Shown in pieces: positions 1 to 7,672 of a stretch of DNA of 64,000 nucleotides. The DNA is taken from contig NZ_BAMX01000003.1 of NCBI RefSeq assembly GCF_000963965.1, positions 1 to 64,000 of the forward strand, given 5' to 3'. Made by a program: the position numbers and the translations under genes. The stretch's first letter is position 1. Each line of letters begins with the position of its first letter. This DNA comes from Acetobacter orientalis (GTDB taxonomy: Bacteria > Pseudomonadota > Alphaproteobacteria > Acetobacterales > Acetobacteraceae). The notes under the pieces are model-generated. The model saw only the letters and a list, made by a program, of their open reading frames with translations. It searched no databases and was not told the origin of the DNA.

Positions 1-44
1 AGGCACGTAGGCACGTAGGCACGTAGGCACGTAGGCACGTAGGC
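1..44. repeat. Octanucleotide tandem repeat (AGGCACGT, five copies plus AGGC)
   Basis: The window opens inside a perfect tandem array of the 8-base unit AGGCACGT: five whole copies and a half copy, then the sequence becomes unique. The array touches base 1, so its true length and left neighbour are unknown. The unit length is not a multiple of three, so within a reading frame copy-number change would shift frame. No convincing gene lies between here and base 266. That stretch holds a short palindrome (AACCACG-CA-CGTGGTT, about 151-166) and a GC stem (GCGGGC with GCCCGC, about 184-204) downstream of epmB, without a clear U-tract. Confidence 0.9.
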
Positions 45-266
45 GAACCCTTTAAACAACTATGTTTGCAAGCAGTTTAACGGTCACTCTGGCGTATCTT
101 AGGCACCTGTGCAGCCCCTATCGTGTACCAAAAAACCATACGCTGCGCTAACCACGCACGTGGTTAAGCCGCCTTTGCTCATGGCGGGCAGGCTCTTAGC
201 CCGCAGGTCTTTGCAACACCCATGGCATTAGAAGGCTCACCTTGGTTGGCTTGTACCGCCTCGTTT

Positions 267-1316
267 CTAAAGCCTATCCAGATTATGCGTTTTCCCCTCC
301 GGGTCTCGTACGGTACGCGGGCCATCAACATAGCCGGGGCCAAGCGGCACTTTGCCGTACCCACCGGGAATATCAAGCACGTAAGTAGGCCACGCAAGCC
401 CCGTTACCCGCCCCCGTAGGCCAGCTAACAAACGCTGCCCTTCTTCTACCGGCACATGAAAACGGGCCGTACCCGGTGCGGGGTCAAGCTGGTGTAAATA
501 ATACGGCCGCATACGCGCCGCCACCATGCCACGAAACAGAGCTTCTAGCGCGTCTTCGCTATCATTCACGCCACGTAGCAGCACAGACTGCCCCAGTAAG
601 GGTATGCCCCGCCGTACAATCTGTTTGAGACACGCTTTGGCTGGCTCAGACAACTCGCGCGCATGGTTAATATGTACGGCCATCCACACCGCTTTGTCAG
701 ACTCTAACGTATCCAACAGGGCCTCTGTCACACGCTCTGGCGCGGCAACGGGCACACGGGTGTGCAGCCGTATGGTTGTCACATGCGGCATGGCAGAAAG
801 GGCGTCCATAATCTGCCCTAACCGCCGGGCAGAGAGCATAAGCGGGTCACCCCCGGTTAAAATAACTTCCTGAATTTGGGGGTGGGTACGCAGCCACTCT
901 AAAGCGCGTTCTAGGGCGGCATCATCCAACAAGCCGCCATCTGGGCCAACATGCTCGCGCCTAAAGCAAAAGCGGCAATAAAGCGGGCACACCAGCAAGG
1001 GTTTAAGCAATGCTCTGTCAGCATAGCGGTGCACAATACCCGGCACGGGCGAGAGCGCGTCATCCCCTATCGGGTCGGAGCGTTCTTCTGGGGTTACCTC
1101 AAGCTCAGCAGGGGTGGGTATAACCTGTATGGCTATGGGGTCGTTGGGGTGTTCTATCAGGTCTAAAAACGCAGGCGGTATGGCCGTGGCGTAATGCTGC
1201 GCCACGGCCTGCAACGCTGCGTGCTGGCTGGGGGGGGCTAAGCCCGCCGCTATCAGGTCTTGGGGGGTGCGCAACAGCCTGCGGGGCAAAGATTGGGGCT
1301 TGACCAGATGAGACAT
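267..1316 (-). CDS. epmB: EF-P beta-lysylation protein EpmB (lysine 2,3-aminomutase family)
   Basis: Radical SAM enzyme of the KamA/YjeK family, 349 aa, the usual length for EpmB. The radical-SAM cluster motif CPLYCRFC gives C110, C114 and C117 (CX3CX2C), preceded by the family's VPGIVHRYADRAL stretch and followed by ILTGGDPL. EpmB converts (S)-alpha-lysine to (R)-beta-lysine, which EpmA attaches to a conserved lysine of elongation factor P to relieve stalling at polyproline. The partner epmA is divergent, with only 20 bases between the two start codons, which supports the assignment. It is probably cytosolic. The EF-P gene itself is not in the window. The GC stem at about 184-204 could end transcription but lacks a T-run. 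Confidence 0.93.
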   Translation of the reverse strand: MSHLVKPQSLPRRLLRTPQDLIAAGLAPPSQHAALQAVAQHYATAIPPAFLDLIEHPNDPIAIQVIPTPAELEVTPEERSDPIGDDALSPVPGIVHRYADRALLKPLLVCPLYCRFCFRREHVGPDGGLLDDAALERALEWLRTHPQIQEVILTGGDPLMLSARRLGQIMDALSAMPHVTTIRLHTRVPVAAPERVTEALLDTLESDKAVWMAVHINHARELSEPAKACLKQIVRRGIPLLGQSVLLRGVNDSEDALEALFRGMVAARMRPYYLHQLDPAPGTARFHVPVEEGQRLLAGLRGRVTGLAWPTYVLDIPGGYGKVPLGPGYVDGPRTVRDPEGKTHNLDRL

Positions 1317-1336
1317 GCCACGGCTCTACTCTCACC

Positions 1337-2386
1337 ATGTCCTGTCCTGCAAGCACACAAACCACTTTAACACCTGCCCCTACCGGGCCAGACCCAGAGC
1401 ATATTCGCGATCGGCTGCCTTTTTTACGCAGGCGCGGGCTTATGCAGCGCGGTATTCGGGCATTTTTGGAAGCCCGCGGCCACATGGAGGTTGAAACCCC
1501 CTACGCCGTACCAACACCGGGTGAGGAAGTGCACCTGCACCCTTTCCACACCGTGCGCGAAACACCCCAAGGCGTACCAGAAACCCTGTTTCTGCACACC
1601 AGCCCAGAATTTGCCATGAAGCGCATTGTGGCAGCCACAGGCTTACCGGTGTTTCAGTTTGCGCGTGTGTGGCGCAATGGCGAGCGTAGCGGCCTACACG
1701 CCCCCGAATTTACCATGCTGGAATGGTACCACCCCCACGCAAGCCTAAGCGCCTTGATGGACGAAACCGAGGCCCTGCTAAAAGCCGTACTCCCCCCCGC
1801 CCTACACCAGCCCACCCTTAATGGCGCCACCACCCTAGACCTAACCGGCCCGTTTGAGCGCTTAAGCATGCAAGAGGCTTTCTACCGCCACGCGGGGCTA
1901 GACCTGCTGCCCACAGAGGGCAACGTGCAGGCACTGGCCCAAGCAGCCCAGTGCACCGTGCGCACGGGGGAAACATGGGAAGACCTGTTTTTTAGGTTAC
2001 TGCTGGAGCGCATAGAACCCGCCATAGGCCGTACACGCCCCACGTTTTTAACGCATTGGCCTGCAAGCCAGGCAGCCCTTGCCAAGCAAGACCCACAAGA
2101 CCCTAGAGTCGCGCTGCGTTTTGAGCTGTACGCCAACGGTATGGAACTGGCTAACGCGTTTGAAGAATTAACAGACCCCACAGAACAACGCGCCCGTTTT
2201 GAGGCCGACCGTACAAGCCGCCAAACCCAGTACCCCACGCGCCCCACTTGGCCGATAGACGAAAAACTGCTGGAAGCCCTGCCCCATATGCCCCCTTGTT
2301 CGGGCATTGCTTTGGGGTTTGACAGGCTGGTTATGCTGGCCTGCGGCACCCCACGCATAAACGATGTCTTGTGGATAGGCGTTTAG
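1337..2386 (+). CDS. epmA: EF-P--(R)-beta-lysine ligase EpmA (GenX/PoxA)
   Basis: 349 aa protein resembling the catalytic core of class II lysyl-tRNA synthetase without the anticodon-binding domain, as expected for EpmA. Class II motif 2 is visible in FARVWRNGERSGLHAPEFT, and motif 3 near the C-terminus in GIALGFDRLVML. It adenylates (R)-beta-lysine and transfers it to EF-P. The ATG at 1337 gives an N-terminus about 10 residues longer than the E. coli protein; a later start at the Met of LMQRGIRAF would cut into the conserved helix, so 1337 is preferred. It is divergent from epmB, and the two genes must share an overlapping promoter region. Confidence 0.93.
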   Translation: MSCPASTQTTLTPAPTGPDPEHIRDRLPFLRRRGLMQRGIRAFLEARGHMEVETPYAVPTPGEEVHLHPFHTVRETPQGVPETLFLHTSPEFAMKRIVAATGLPVFQFARVWRNGERSGLHAPEFTMLEWYHPHASLSALMDETEALLKAVLPPALHQPTLNGATTLDLTGPFERLSMQEAFYRHAGLDLLPTEGNVQALAQAAQCTVRTGETWEDLFFRLLLERIEPAIGRTRPTFLTHWPASQAALAKQDPQDPRVALRFELYANGMELANAFEELTDPTEQRARFEADRTSRQTQYPTRPTWPIDEKLLEALPHMPPCSGIALGFDRLVMLACGTPRINDVLWIGV

Positions 2387-2469
2387 TCTGCAAAACTTAT
2401 ATAAGGTTTATTTGCACATGACCCGGCACGGGGCCGGGCTGGCATGTTTCACCCTGTCGGAATTTGACC

Positions 2470-2886
2470 ATGACATACAGAAAACTGTTTCTCCTGGTGA
2501 GCATGCTCTCTCTGGCTGCCTGTCAGGTTCCCTCTCCCAAAGAACGCCGCCTGCTCGACTCGATGATTGGTAAGCAGGCTGTAGACGTTGTGCGCACTTA
2601 CGGCGTGCCCACGCGTGAGTTCCAGTCTGGTAACCACACCTTCCTGTCCTACATCTCGCAACAGACCGACTACACCAGCATGGGTGGTTGGGGTTATGGC
2701 GGTGGCTGGGGCTACGGCGGCTGGGGCGGTGGTTGGGGTGGCGGCTGGGGCGGCCCCGGTTGGGGTGGTGGCATGGGCTGGGGTGGCCCAATGACCGGCA
2801 CAGCCTACACCTATACCTGCCAAACCAACTTTGAGCTGGTAAATGGCATTGTAGCCGCATGGACCATGCGGGGCGACGGGTGCTGA
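2470..2886 (+). CDS. Gly/Trp-rich small lipoprotein
   Basis: 138 aa. The ATG at 2470 is preferred over the in-frame TTG at 2464 because it starts directly with a lipoprotein signal: MTYRK, a hydrophobic stretch, and the lipobox LAAC with the lipidated Cys at residue 18. The middle, roughly residues 70-110, is made almost only of Gly, Trp and Tyr in irregular GGWGYGG/GGGWGG repeats. Two flanking parts look globular: VDVVRTYGVPTREF before the repeat and YTYTCQTNFELVNGIV after it, each reminiscent of small SmpA/OmlA-like envelope lipoproteins. I do not recognise a family with certainty. A GC hairpin (CCCGGC/GCCGGG, 2422-2438) lies just upstream. It may be cotranscribed with the next lipoprotein, 57 bases downstream. 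Confidence 0.75.
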   Translation: MTYRKLFLLVSMLSLAACQVPSPKERRLLDSMIGKQAVDVVRTYGVPTREFQSGNHTFLSYISQQTDYTSMGGWGYGGGWGYGGWGGGWGGGWGGPGWGGGMGWGGPMTGTAYTYTCQTNFELVNGIVAAWTMRGDGC

Positions 2887-2943
2887 ACATGCCCAGCACG
2901 GTCTGCCATTCTGTTCTGGCATGTCTCTTCAGGAGAGACCACC

Positions 2944-3762
2944 ATGCGGCCCTTGCCTGCATTAGCCCGCCTGCGCACTAAACAGACCGTAGCACTGCCT
3001 AAAACAATACTGGTTGCGGCCCCCCTTATGCTTGGGGCCGCAAGCCTTACCGGGTGCCAAGACAAAGCCCGGCAAGATGTGTTTACAACACCCAATGCCA
3101 CCTGTGCCGCCATGATGCCCACCGTCTCTGGCACACGCACCTATGCCCCCCGCCAAGCAGACTCGCAAAACGAGAAACTACCCCCCAATAGCGTGGTGGC
3201 CTACCCAGACCCAGAAACCCCCGCCTATTGCGACCGCCCTTTGTCTGACACACTCCCCACATCTCTTGAATTGGCAGACTATACCCGCGCGCTAAGCGTA
3301 ACCGACCTGCTCCCGCTCTTGCAGCGCAAAGGCCCTTATACGGTTTTTGCCATTCCCAACTCTGCGCTGGAGCATTACGCCGCCCAGCAAGCGGGGGGCG
3401 ATGTTTTTGCACAACCCAAGCGCCCCACGCTGCACCGCCTACTGGCCTACAGCATTGTACCGGGCCACTGGGCACCAGAGCAGATTAAGGCCGCCATTCA
3501 AGCAGCCCCCAACCATGTGCTGGCCCTACCTACCCTTGCAGACCTACCGCTTTATGCGCAGCTAGACACTGCCAGCGGCCAAATTATTGTTGGCAATGGC
3601 GAGAGCACACCTGCACGTTTGTGGGTGAATGGCATTCCGCAATCTAATGGGGTGCTGTATTTTGTGCAGTCTCTTATTCTGCCCCCCACACATATCATGG
3701 CCCCAACCACACCCACTATAGCAACGGCCCCAACAGCCAGTGCCCCAGCCGTTACACGGTAG
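2944..3762 (+). CDS. Fasciclin (FAS1) domain lipoprotein
   Basis: 272 aa. The N-terminus has a positively charged leader, a hydrophobic segment and the lipobox LTGC, so the mature protein should be a lipoprotein. From about residue 105 to 250 there is one FAS1 domain: TDLLPLLQRKGPYTVFAIPNSALE (H1 box type) and NGVLYFVQSLILPP (H2 box type), with LHRLLAYSIVPG between them. FAS1 domains generally mediate adhesion or protein-protein contacts. The tail is Pro/Thr/Ala-rich and probably disordered. It follows the Gly/Trp-rich lipoprotein on the same strand, with AGGAGA about 5 bases before the ATG. Function in this organism is unknown. Confidence 0.85.
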   Translation: MRPLPALARLRTKQTVALPKTILVAAPLMLGAASLTGCQDKARQDVFTTPNATCAAMMPTVSGTRTYAPRQADSQNEKLPPNSVVAYPDPETPAYCDRPLSDTLPTSLELADYTRALSVTDLLPLLQRKGPYTVFAIPNSALEHYAAQQAGGDVFAQPKRPTLHRLLAYSIVPGHWAPEQIKAAIQAAPNHVLALPTLADLPLYAQLDTASGQIIVGNGESTPARLWVNGIPQSNGVLYFVQSLILPPTHIMAPTTPTIATAPTASAPAVTR

Positions 3763-4148
3763 GGCGGTACGTGCCCCGCTAAGCTAAAAGGCTGTTTCAA
3801 AAGCCGCCAAGTCAGTCTGGTCTGCTTTTTTGCACCAAGACTAAAGGGCTTCCTACAAGAGTATGGTGGCTGCAAAACTGTGTATGCAGCCACAAAAGCC
3901 CCGCGCCAACTTAGCCGCCCAGAATTTTTACACAGCCTCTAAGACCTGATGATGAGGCCTATAAAACCCCCTCACCTTATTGCAGCGGGCAAATGGGCAA
4001 GCCCTTTCACCAACAAAAAAACCTGCCGGGCAAACGCCACGGCAGGTTTTTAAACGACCCCATGCACCACATGCCCTAAGGGCAAACTATGCAGCGCGTA
4101 AGGCCATCACACCCCTACTGTAACGTAGAGAGATGATGGCCAAAATTT
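3763..4148. other. 386-base stretch without a gene
   Basis: No reading frame here looks coding. The stretch separates convergent genes and contains the terminator listed at 4015-4051. A second inverted repeat follows: GGCCATCA at 4102-4109 pairs with TGATGGCC at 4133-4140, with an inner CTAC/GTAG pairing. It lies just beyond the stop of the DUF2501 gene on the minus strand but has no clear T-run. Confidence 0.6.
4015..4051. terminator. Bidirectional rho-independent terminator
   Basis: An 8-bp perfect stem, ACCTGCCG (4021-4028) with CGGCAGGT (4040-4047), is flanked by six A before and five T after. It can therefore terminate both the lipoprotein genes from the left and the DUF2501 gene from the right. 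Confidence 0.85.
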
Positions 4149-4598
4149 TTAGAGAAGAGACTGGGCTTTGCTCAGCACTGTATTGCACAGCTTGGTTTTA
4201 AGCTGGCCTTTTAGGTTAGCCAGAGAGAACATCTGGTTATCACCTGTTTGCAGCAGCCCCTGCTGGCCAGCGCTATAGGCGCTAGATGAGGTAACGCCGG
4301 GCTTCTGGGTCAGGTTATTCAACACAGAGCTTGCGGTAGAGGTTGAGCTTTGCAGCACGTTATTCTGCACGCAATACCCCAAAATACCGGCAACGTTGCT
4401 GGTGCTGGCAGAAGACAGGCTGGGCAGCATAGAGCCAACCATATTCATGCCTGCGCTTTTTGCGCCGCTTGTGGCACTGCTTGTTGCACTAGACAGCGCA
4501 TCTTTACCAATGCTGCCCCAGCTCTGGGCCTGTGCCGCACCTGTGCCAGCCAGACCAGCAGCCAAAACCAGAGCTGCAACTGTTTTTGTCATACGCAT
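4149..4598 (-). CDS. DUF2501 family secreted protein (YjjA-like)
   Basis: 149 aa. The start at 4598 is chosen because AAGGATATAAGGC lies directly upstream and the protein then begins with a clean signal peptide (MRMTKTVAALVLAAG... ending AQAQS). The upstream in-frame Met would add ten residues before the signal. The mature protein is Ser/Ala-rich at first (SSATSSATSGAKSAG), then carries the conserved DUF2501 part: LGYCVQNNVL and LKTKLCNTVLSKAQSLL, each with one Cys that could form a disulfide. Members are periplasmic with unknown role; E. coli YjjA is the best known relative. It stands alone between convergent and tandem neighbours. Confidence 0.82.
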   Translation of the reverse strand: MRMTKTVAALVLAAGLAGTGAAQAQSWGSIGKDALSSATSSATSGAKSAGMNMVGSMLPSLSSASTSNVAGILGYCVQNNVLQSSTSTASSVLNNLTQKPGVTSSSAYSAGQQGLLQTGDNQMFSLANLKGQLKTKLCNTVLSKAQSLL

Positions 4599-4734
4599 AT
4601 GCCTTATATCCTTTTTTAGGGGCGGCACGCCGCCATAAGCGCGGCTATGTGCCCTACCAGCCTAATAGACCTCATACCATGCTATGCCGTAATGGGGTGG
4701 CCGAACTATGGCCAGATTGCAGCTTAGTGCCGCA

Positions 4735-5349
4735 TTAAGCGGGTATGTGCCATGCCTGTGGCGTATCCCAAAAGGTAATGGCGGGCATCATAAAGTCTGC
4801 CCCACTTGCTGCCACCTGCGCCAGTTGTGCGGGTTCTGGCACCTCTACTACGGCAGGCAGTTCCATCACCAAGCACCACCATTTGGCAAGTTCTACCGGG
4901 GTAGGCTCTGGGGTACCGGGCAAAATATCCTCTGCATCGGCAGGGGCGCCACCGGCCCCAAAACAAATGTAATCCGCACCTTCTTCACCCGCGCGCATTG
5001 CGGCATCTCGGCTTACACCAACTGCCACACCAAGTTGCAGGTCATCCCCAAGAAGTTTGCGCACATCACGCACGCTGCCCCCCGCAAACCGGGGGGAGAG
5101 ATGCACACCATCACAGCCAGTTTTTTTGGCTAATGCGGGGCGGTCTTCCAGTAGCACGGCAATATCTTGCCCCTGCACCACTGGCAGAATTTTTTGAATA
5201 AGGCTTACAAGCTGCGGCTCTGGCGCATCGGCCAGCCGTAGCAGCACAGCAGCAGGGGGCAATGTAGCAAGCCCCTGCGCCAGCTTAGGCAAAAACGCGT
5301 CAGCGTCCCGCAGGGCTGGGGTCGCGAGATAGATGTCATATGCCGTCAT
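4735..5349 (-). CDS. ThiE-like thiamine phosphate synthase family protein (divergent)
   Basis: 204 aa TIM-barrel protein of the ThiE/TenI group. The start at 5349 has AGGAGG seven bases upstream; the longer frame reaching 5493 runs back into the aldolase gene. Recognisable family parts are LLEDRPALAKKTGCDGVHLS, LGVAVGVSRDAAMRAGEEGADYICFG and a C-terminal ASGADFMMP. Several active-site features of ThiE differ: DGVHLGQ is DGVHLSP, and the usual GP...T-x-TK phosphate-binding stretch is replaced by GAGGAPADAED. It may therefore not make thiamine phosphate. It lies 40 bases downstream of the aldolase gene and is probably cotranscribed with it. No TPP riboswitch is visible. Confidence 0.72.
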   Translation of the reverse strand: MTAYDIYLATPALRDADAFLPKLAQGLATLPPAAVLLRLADAPEPQLVSLIQKILPVVQGQDIAVLLEDRPALAKKTGCDGVHLSPRFAGGSVRDVRKLLGDDLQLGVAVGVSRDAAMRAGEEGADYICFGAGGAPADAEDILPGTPEPTPVELAKWWCLVMELPAVVEVPEPAQLAQVAASGADFMMPAITFWDTPQAWHIPA

Positions 5350-5389
5350 AACGGCCCTCCTCGCGGCCCTGTATCCTGCGGTTATGGTG

Positions 5390-6304
5390 TTAGCTTTTAA
5401 AGATGGTAATAATTTTGTCCAGCAGGTCGAGTGCTTCAGCTTTAGGGCGCTGGAACACGTTACGGCCAATGATGGAGCCAAAACCGCCGCCATCCTGAAT
5501 GCCCTGAATGGTGCTTAGCAGGTTGTCGGTACCCGTTTTGTCACCACCGGAGAAGATGACAATACGGCGGCCAGCAAAGGAAGACTGCACCACGTGGCGA
5601 ATACGAGCTGGCAGGGTTGAGATATCAATATTGTTCTGCTCGTAAGCAGCTTTATTGGCATCCAGCGCCACCAGTTCCTGCGGGGGCTTTACCTTGATAA
5701 TGTGCGCACCACACAGAGCGGCCATGTGGGCGGCATACGCGCACACATCTACTGCGGTTTCTGCTGGTTTGTTCAGCAGCGGGCCACGGGGGTAGCTCCA
5801 CAGAATAACGGCAAGGCCAGCGGCTTTTGCTTCGGCTGCCAGTTCACGGAATTCTTCCATCTGCTCAAAGCAGTATTCAGAACCGGGGTAAATGGTAAAG
5901 CCAATACCCGCGCAACCAAGGCGCAGGGCGTCTGCCACGGTGCCGGTTACAGCTTGGTCTTTTTCTGTCGCAAGGCTGTTAGAGCTGTTGCATTTCAGAA
6001 TAAGCGGAATTTCGCTGGCATATTTTGCCGCACCACATTCCAGCATGCCCAAAGGCGCTGCGTAACCGCTCAGACCTGCTTCAATAGCCAGCTCAAAGTG
6101 GTAGTGCGGGTCGTAGGCTGCGGGGTTAGCAGCAAAAGAGCGTGCAGGCCCGTGCTCAAAACCTTGGTCAACAGGAAGAATGACAAGTTTACCCGTACCA
6201 GCCAGTTTACCGGCGTTCAGAAAGCGGGCGAGATTTGTTTTTGTTCCTGGATTATCGCTCTCGTACTGATCAAGAATAGCCTTAACCTGGGGGGTAAGCG
6301 TCAT
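5390..6304 (-). CDS. fbaB: Class I fructose-bisphosphate aldolase (FbaB/DhnA type)
   Basis: 304 aa. The start at 6304 (MTLTPQVKAIL) follows AAAGGGA; a longer in-frame extension has no ribosome site. Archaeal-type class I aldolase features include LVILPVDQGFEHGP, GYAAPLGMLE, LRLGCAGIGFTIYPGS and HIIKVKPPQ, whose Lys in KVK is a candidate Schiff-base residue, then IFSGGDKTGTDNLL. It cleaves or forms fructose 1,6-bisphosphate in glycolysis/gluconeogenesis in the cytosol. It is followed on the same strand by the ThiE-like gene. The hypothetical gene at 6357-6827 lies upstream on the same strand, 52 bases away, so the three may form one unit. Confidence 0.93.
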   Translation of the reverse strand: MTLTPQVKAILDQYESDNPGTKTNLARFLNAGKLAGTGKLVILPVDQGFEHGPARSFAANPAAYDPHYHFELAIEAGLSGYAAPLGMLECGAAKYASEIPLILKCNSSNSLATEKDQAVTGTVADALRLGCAGIGFTIYPGSEYCFEQMEEFRELAAEAKAAGLAVILWSYPRGPLLNKPAETAVDVCAYAAHMAALCGAHIIKVKPPQELVALDANKAAYEQNNIDISTLPARIRHVVQSSFAGRRIVIFSGGDKTGTDNLLSTIQGIQDGGGFGSIIGRNVFQRPKAEALDLLDKIITIFKS

Positions 6305-6356
6305 TGAGAGATCCCTTTCTCTAGCCTGTTTCCGCACTGATGGGCACGGAACAACT

Positions 6357-6827
6357 TTATTCGCAATAACTCCGTGAGAAATACGCGGCAAGATGCGTTG
6401 GCACAGATACGGCGCGTATAAGGTCAAATGATGGCGGCCGCGTTATGAAAACATGACCGCCACGCTGGGCATAAAGCGCAGTAACGGCTTTTGTTGCGGC
6501 AGAATCGTTTTGTAACACAATAAGGCTTTGCCCATGGCCCGCAGCCATGGCGGCGTAGCCTGCGCTTGGCCCGCAATCTAAAATATGGGGGCAGCTAAAC
6601 CCGGTTTGCTTTGCTATGGCCTGTACTAAGGCCTGCCATGCTGCCACCCCCATATAGCCAGCCGCACCGGGGGCAGAAATAAAGCCGTAAGCAGCCCGCC
6701 CGTTAAGATGCAAGGGCACCCCTGCCTGCTTTGCCGCCTGCCACACTGCCACACCCATGGCATAATCATGCAGTGTAAAGAGCCGTGCAGGCAGGGCAGA
6801 ATGTAAGAAAGATGCAACGTTTTCCAT
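6357..6827 (-). CDS. Conserved-looking protein of unknown function
   Basis: 156 aa from the ATG at 6827; a GTG two codons earlier is an alternative, and no strong ribosome site marks either. The frame extends back to 6977 but that part overlaps the divergent gene. The sequence is rich in small residues: NGRAAYGFISAPGAAGYMGVAAWQ, then ILDCGPSAGYAAMAAGHGQSLIVLQN, then GHVFITRPPSFDLIRA. The alternation of predicted strands and helices suggests a compact alpha/beta fold. I do not recognise the family. It lies upstream of the aldolase gene on the same strand and is divergent from the DUF4164-like gene. Confidence 0.6.
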   Translation of the reverse strand: MENVASFLHSALPARLFTLHDYAMGVAVWQAAKQAGVPLHLNGRAAYGFISAPGAAGYMGVAAWQALVQAIAKQTGFSCPHILDCGPSAGYAAMAAGHGQSLIVLQNDSAATKAVTALYAQRGGHVFITRPPSFDLIRAVSVPTHLAAYFSRSYCE

Positions 6828-6892
6828 AACCACGCTTGACGCCGCCGCATTTGCGGGCGATTCCTCAACAGACCATAAGGATAATGACCATA

Positions 6893-7159
6893 ATGCAGGA
6901 TCAGGCCGTGGCGCAGTCTCTCTCAGACACAAACGAACCGACCAGCATGCCCCATGGGGCAGCCCCCCCTGCCACACACCAAGACCCTATTGCCCGTTTA
7001 GACCGGGCCTTGCAAAGAATCTCCTTTGCGCTGGAAAAAGGCAAGCAGACCCAGCAACACCATGCCCTTAACACGCAAGAGCTTGTTGCCAACGTAGATG
7101 CCCTGATCTGCCGTGTGCGCGACACTTTGGCCCAGACCGCTGGCACGGAAGAGAAATAA
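6893..7159 (+). CDS. Small coiled-coil protein preceding zapA (DUF4164-like)
   Basis: 88 aa from the ATG at 6893, which has AAGGA 11 bases upstream; the ATG at 6884 is too close to that site. The C-terminal half, ARLDRALQRISFALEKG ... LVANVDALICRVRDTLAQ, reads as an amphipathic helix or coiled coil. The position directly upstream of zapA (three bases between stop and start) matches the DUF4164 gene commonly found there in alphaproteobacteria. The assignment rests mainly on this context. A role linked to cell division is inference. Confidence 0.62.
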   Translation: MQDQAVAQSLSDTNEPTSMPHGAAPPATHQDPIARLDRALQRISFALEKGKQTQQHHALNTQELVANVDALICRVRDTLAQTAGTEEK

Positions 7160-7162
7160 GAG

Positions 7163-7531
7163 ATGGCGACTGTTTCAATCCGCATTAATGGGCATAGTTA
7201 TTCTGTTGGCTGCGAAAACGGGCAAGAGCGCCACCTGCAAGCCATGGCCATGCAGGTAGAGCGCCGCGTGCAGCATATTCGTGCCCTTGGCTTTACAGGC
7301 GAAAGCCACGTGCTGGTGCTGGCCTCGCTGTTAATGGCCGATGAGATTCAAGATCTGGCGTCCCAACTGCTGCCAGCCAGCACCAATCAGGCCGTGCAAG
7401 ACGTTGACCGTATGCGCGCTGAGCAAGCACTGGCCGCCACACGCTTAACTGATTTAGCAGAACGCGCAGAAACTATTGCAGCAACGCTCGAGCGCGCCTA
7501 CATAGAGGGAGCGGGGCTGCCCGACGCGTGA
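7163..7531 (+). CDS. zapA: Cell division protein ZapA
   Basis: 122 aa. The N-terminal ZapA domain starts MATVSIRINGHSYSVGCENGQE and continues with ERRVQHIRALGFTGESHVLVLASLLMADEI, followed by a C-terminal helical tail (LTDLAERAETIAATLERAY). ZapA binds FtsZ and bundles protofilaments at the division ring. The coupling with an upstream small coiled-coil gene, and the 6S RNA and 5-formyl-THF cyclo-ligase genes downstream, form the classic bacterial zapA-ssrS-fau neighbourhood, which makes the call firm. Confidence 0.9.
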   Translation: MATVSIRINGHSYSVGCENGQERHLQAMAMQVERRVQHIRALGFTGESHVLVLASLLMADEIQDLASQLLPASTNQAVQDVDRMRAEQALAATRLTDLAERAETIAATLERAYIEGAGLPDA

Positions 7532-7672
7532 AGGCATGTCACACCCCTGGGCCGATAAGCACTTCCTAGGGAGCTGGCTCTGTTGTGGCCCTGGTCACAT
7601 TACCCGGCGCCCACCTGCACTAGCAGGTCCTGGAGGTTGAAAGACCCACGGTCATGGTGGCTCCGCACTTAC
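7532..7672 (+). ncRNA. ssrS: 6S RNA (ssrS), ends approximate
   Basis: The stretch between zapA and fau carries the features of 6S RNA. A terminal hairpin arm is formed by CACCTGCACTAGCAGGTCC (CACCTGC/GCAGGT), and the 3' part runs GACCCACGGTCATGGTGGCTC, able to pair back toward ACACCCCTGGGCC near the 5' end around a large central bulge. Position between these two genes is the standard location. 6S RNA binds the housekeeping RNA polymerase holoenzyme and mimics an open promoter in stationary phase. The exact ends cannot be read from sequence, and the 3' end overlaps the annotated fau start. Confidence 0.75.

Noticed and set aside
1-44. Repeat array as part of a CRISPR
   Set aside because: The units are 8 bases and directly adjacent, with no spacers and no cas genes nearby.
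5350-5389. Possible TPP riboswitch before the ThiE-like gene
   Set aside because: The gap to the upstream aldolase gene is only 40 bases and no THI-box words occur.
5702-6307. 201-codon plus-strand frame opposite the aldolase gene
   Set aside because: Shadow frame; its product has no recognisable domain while the opposite strand encodes a clear aldolase.
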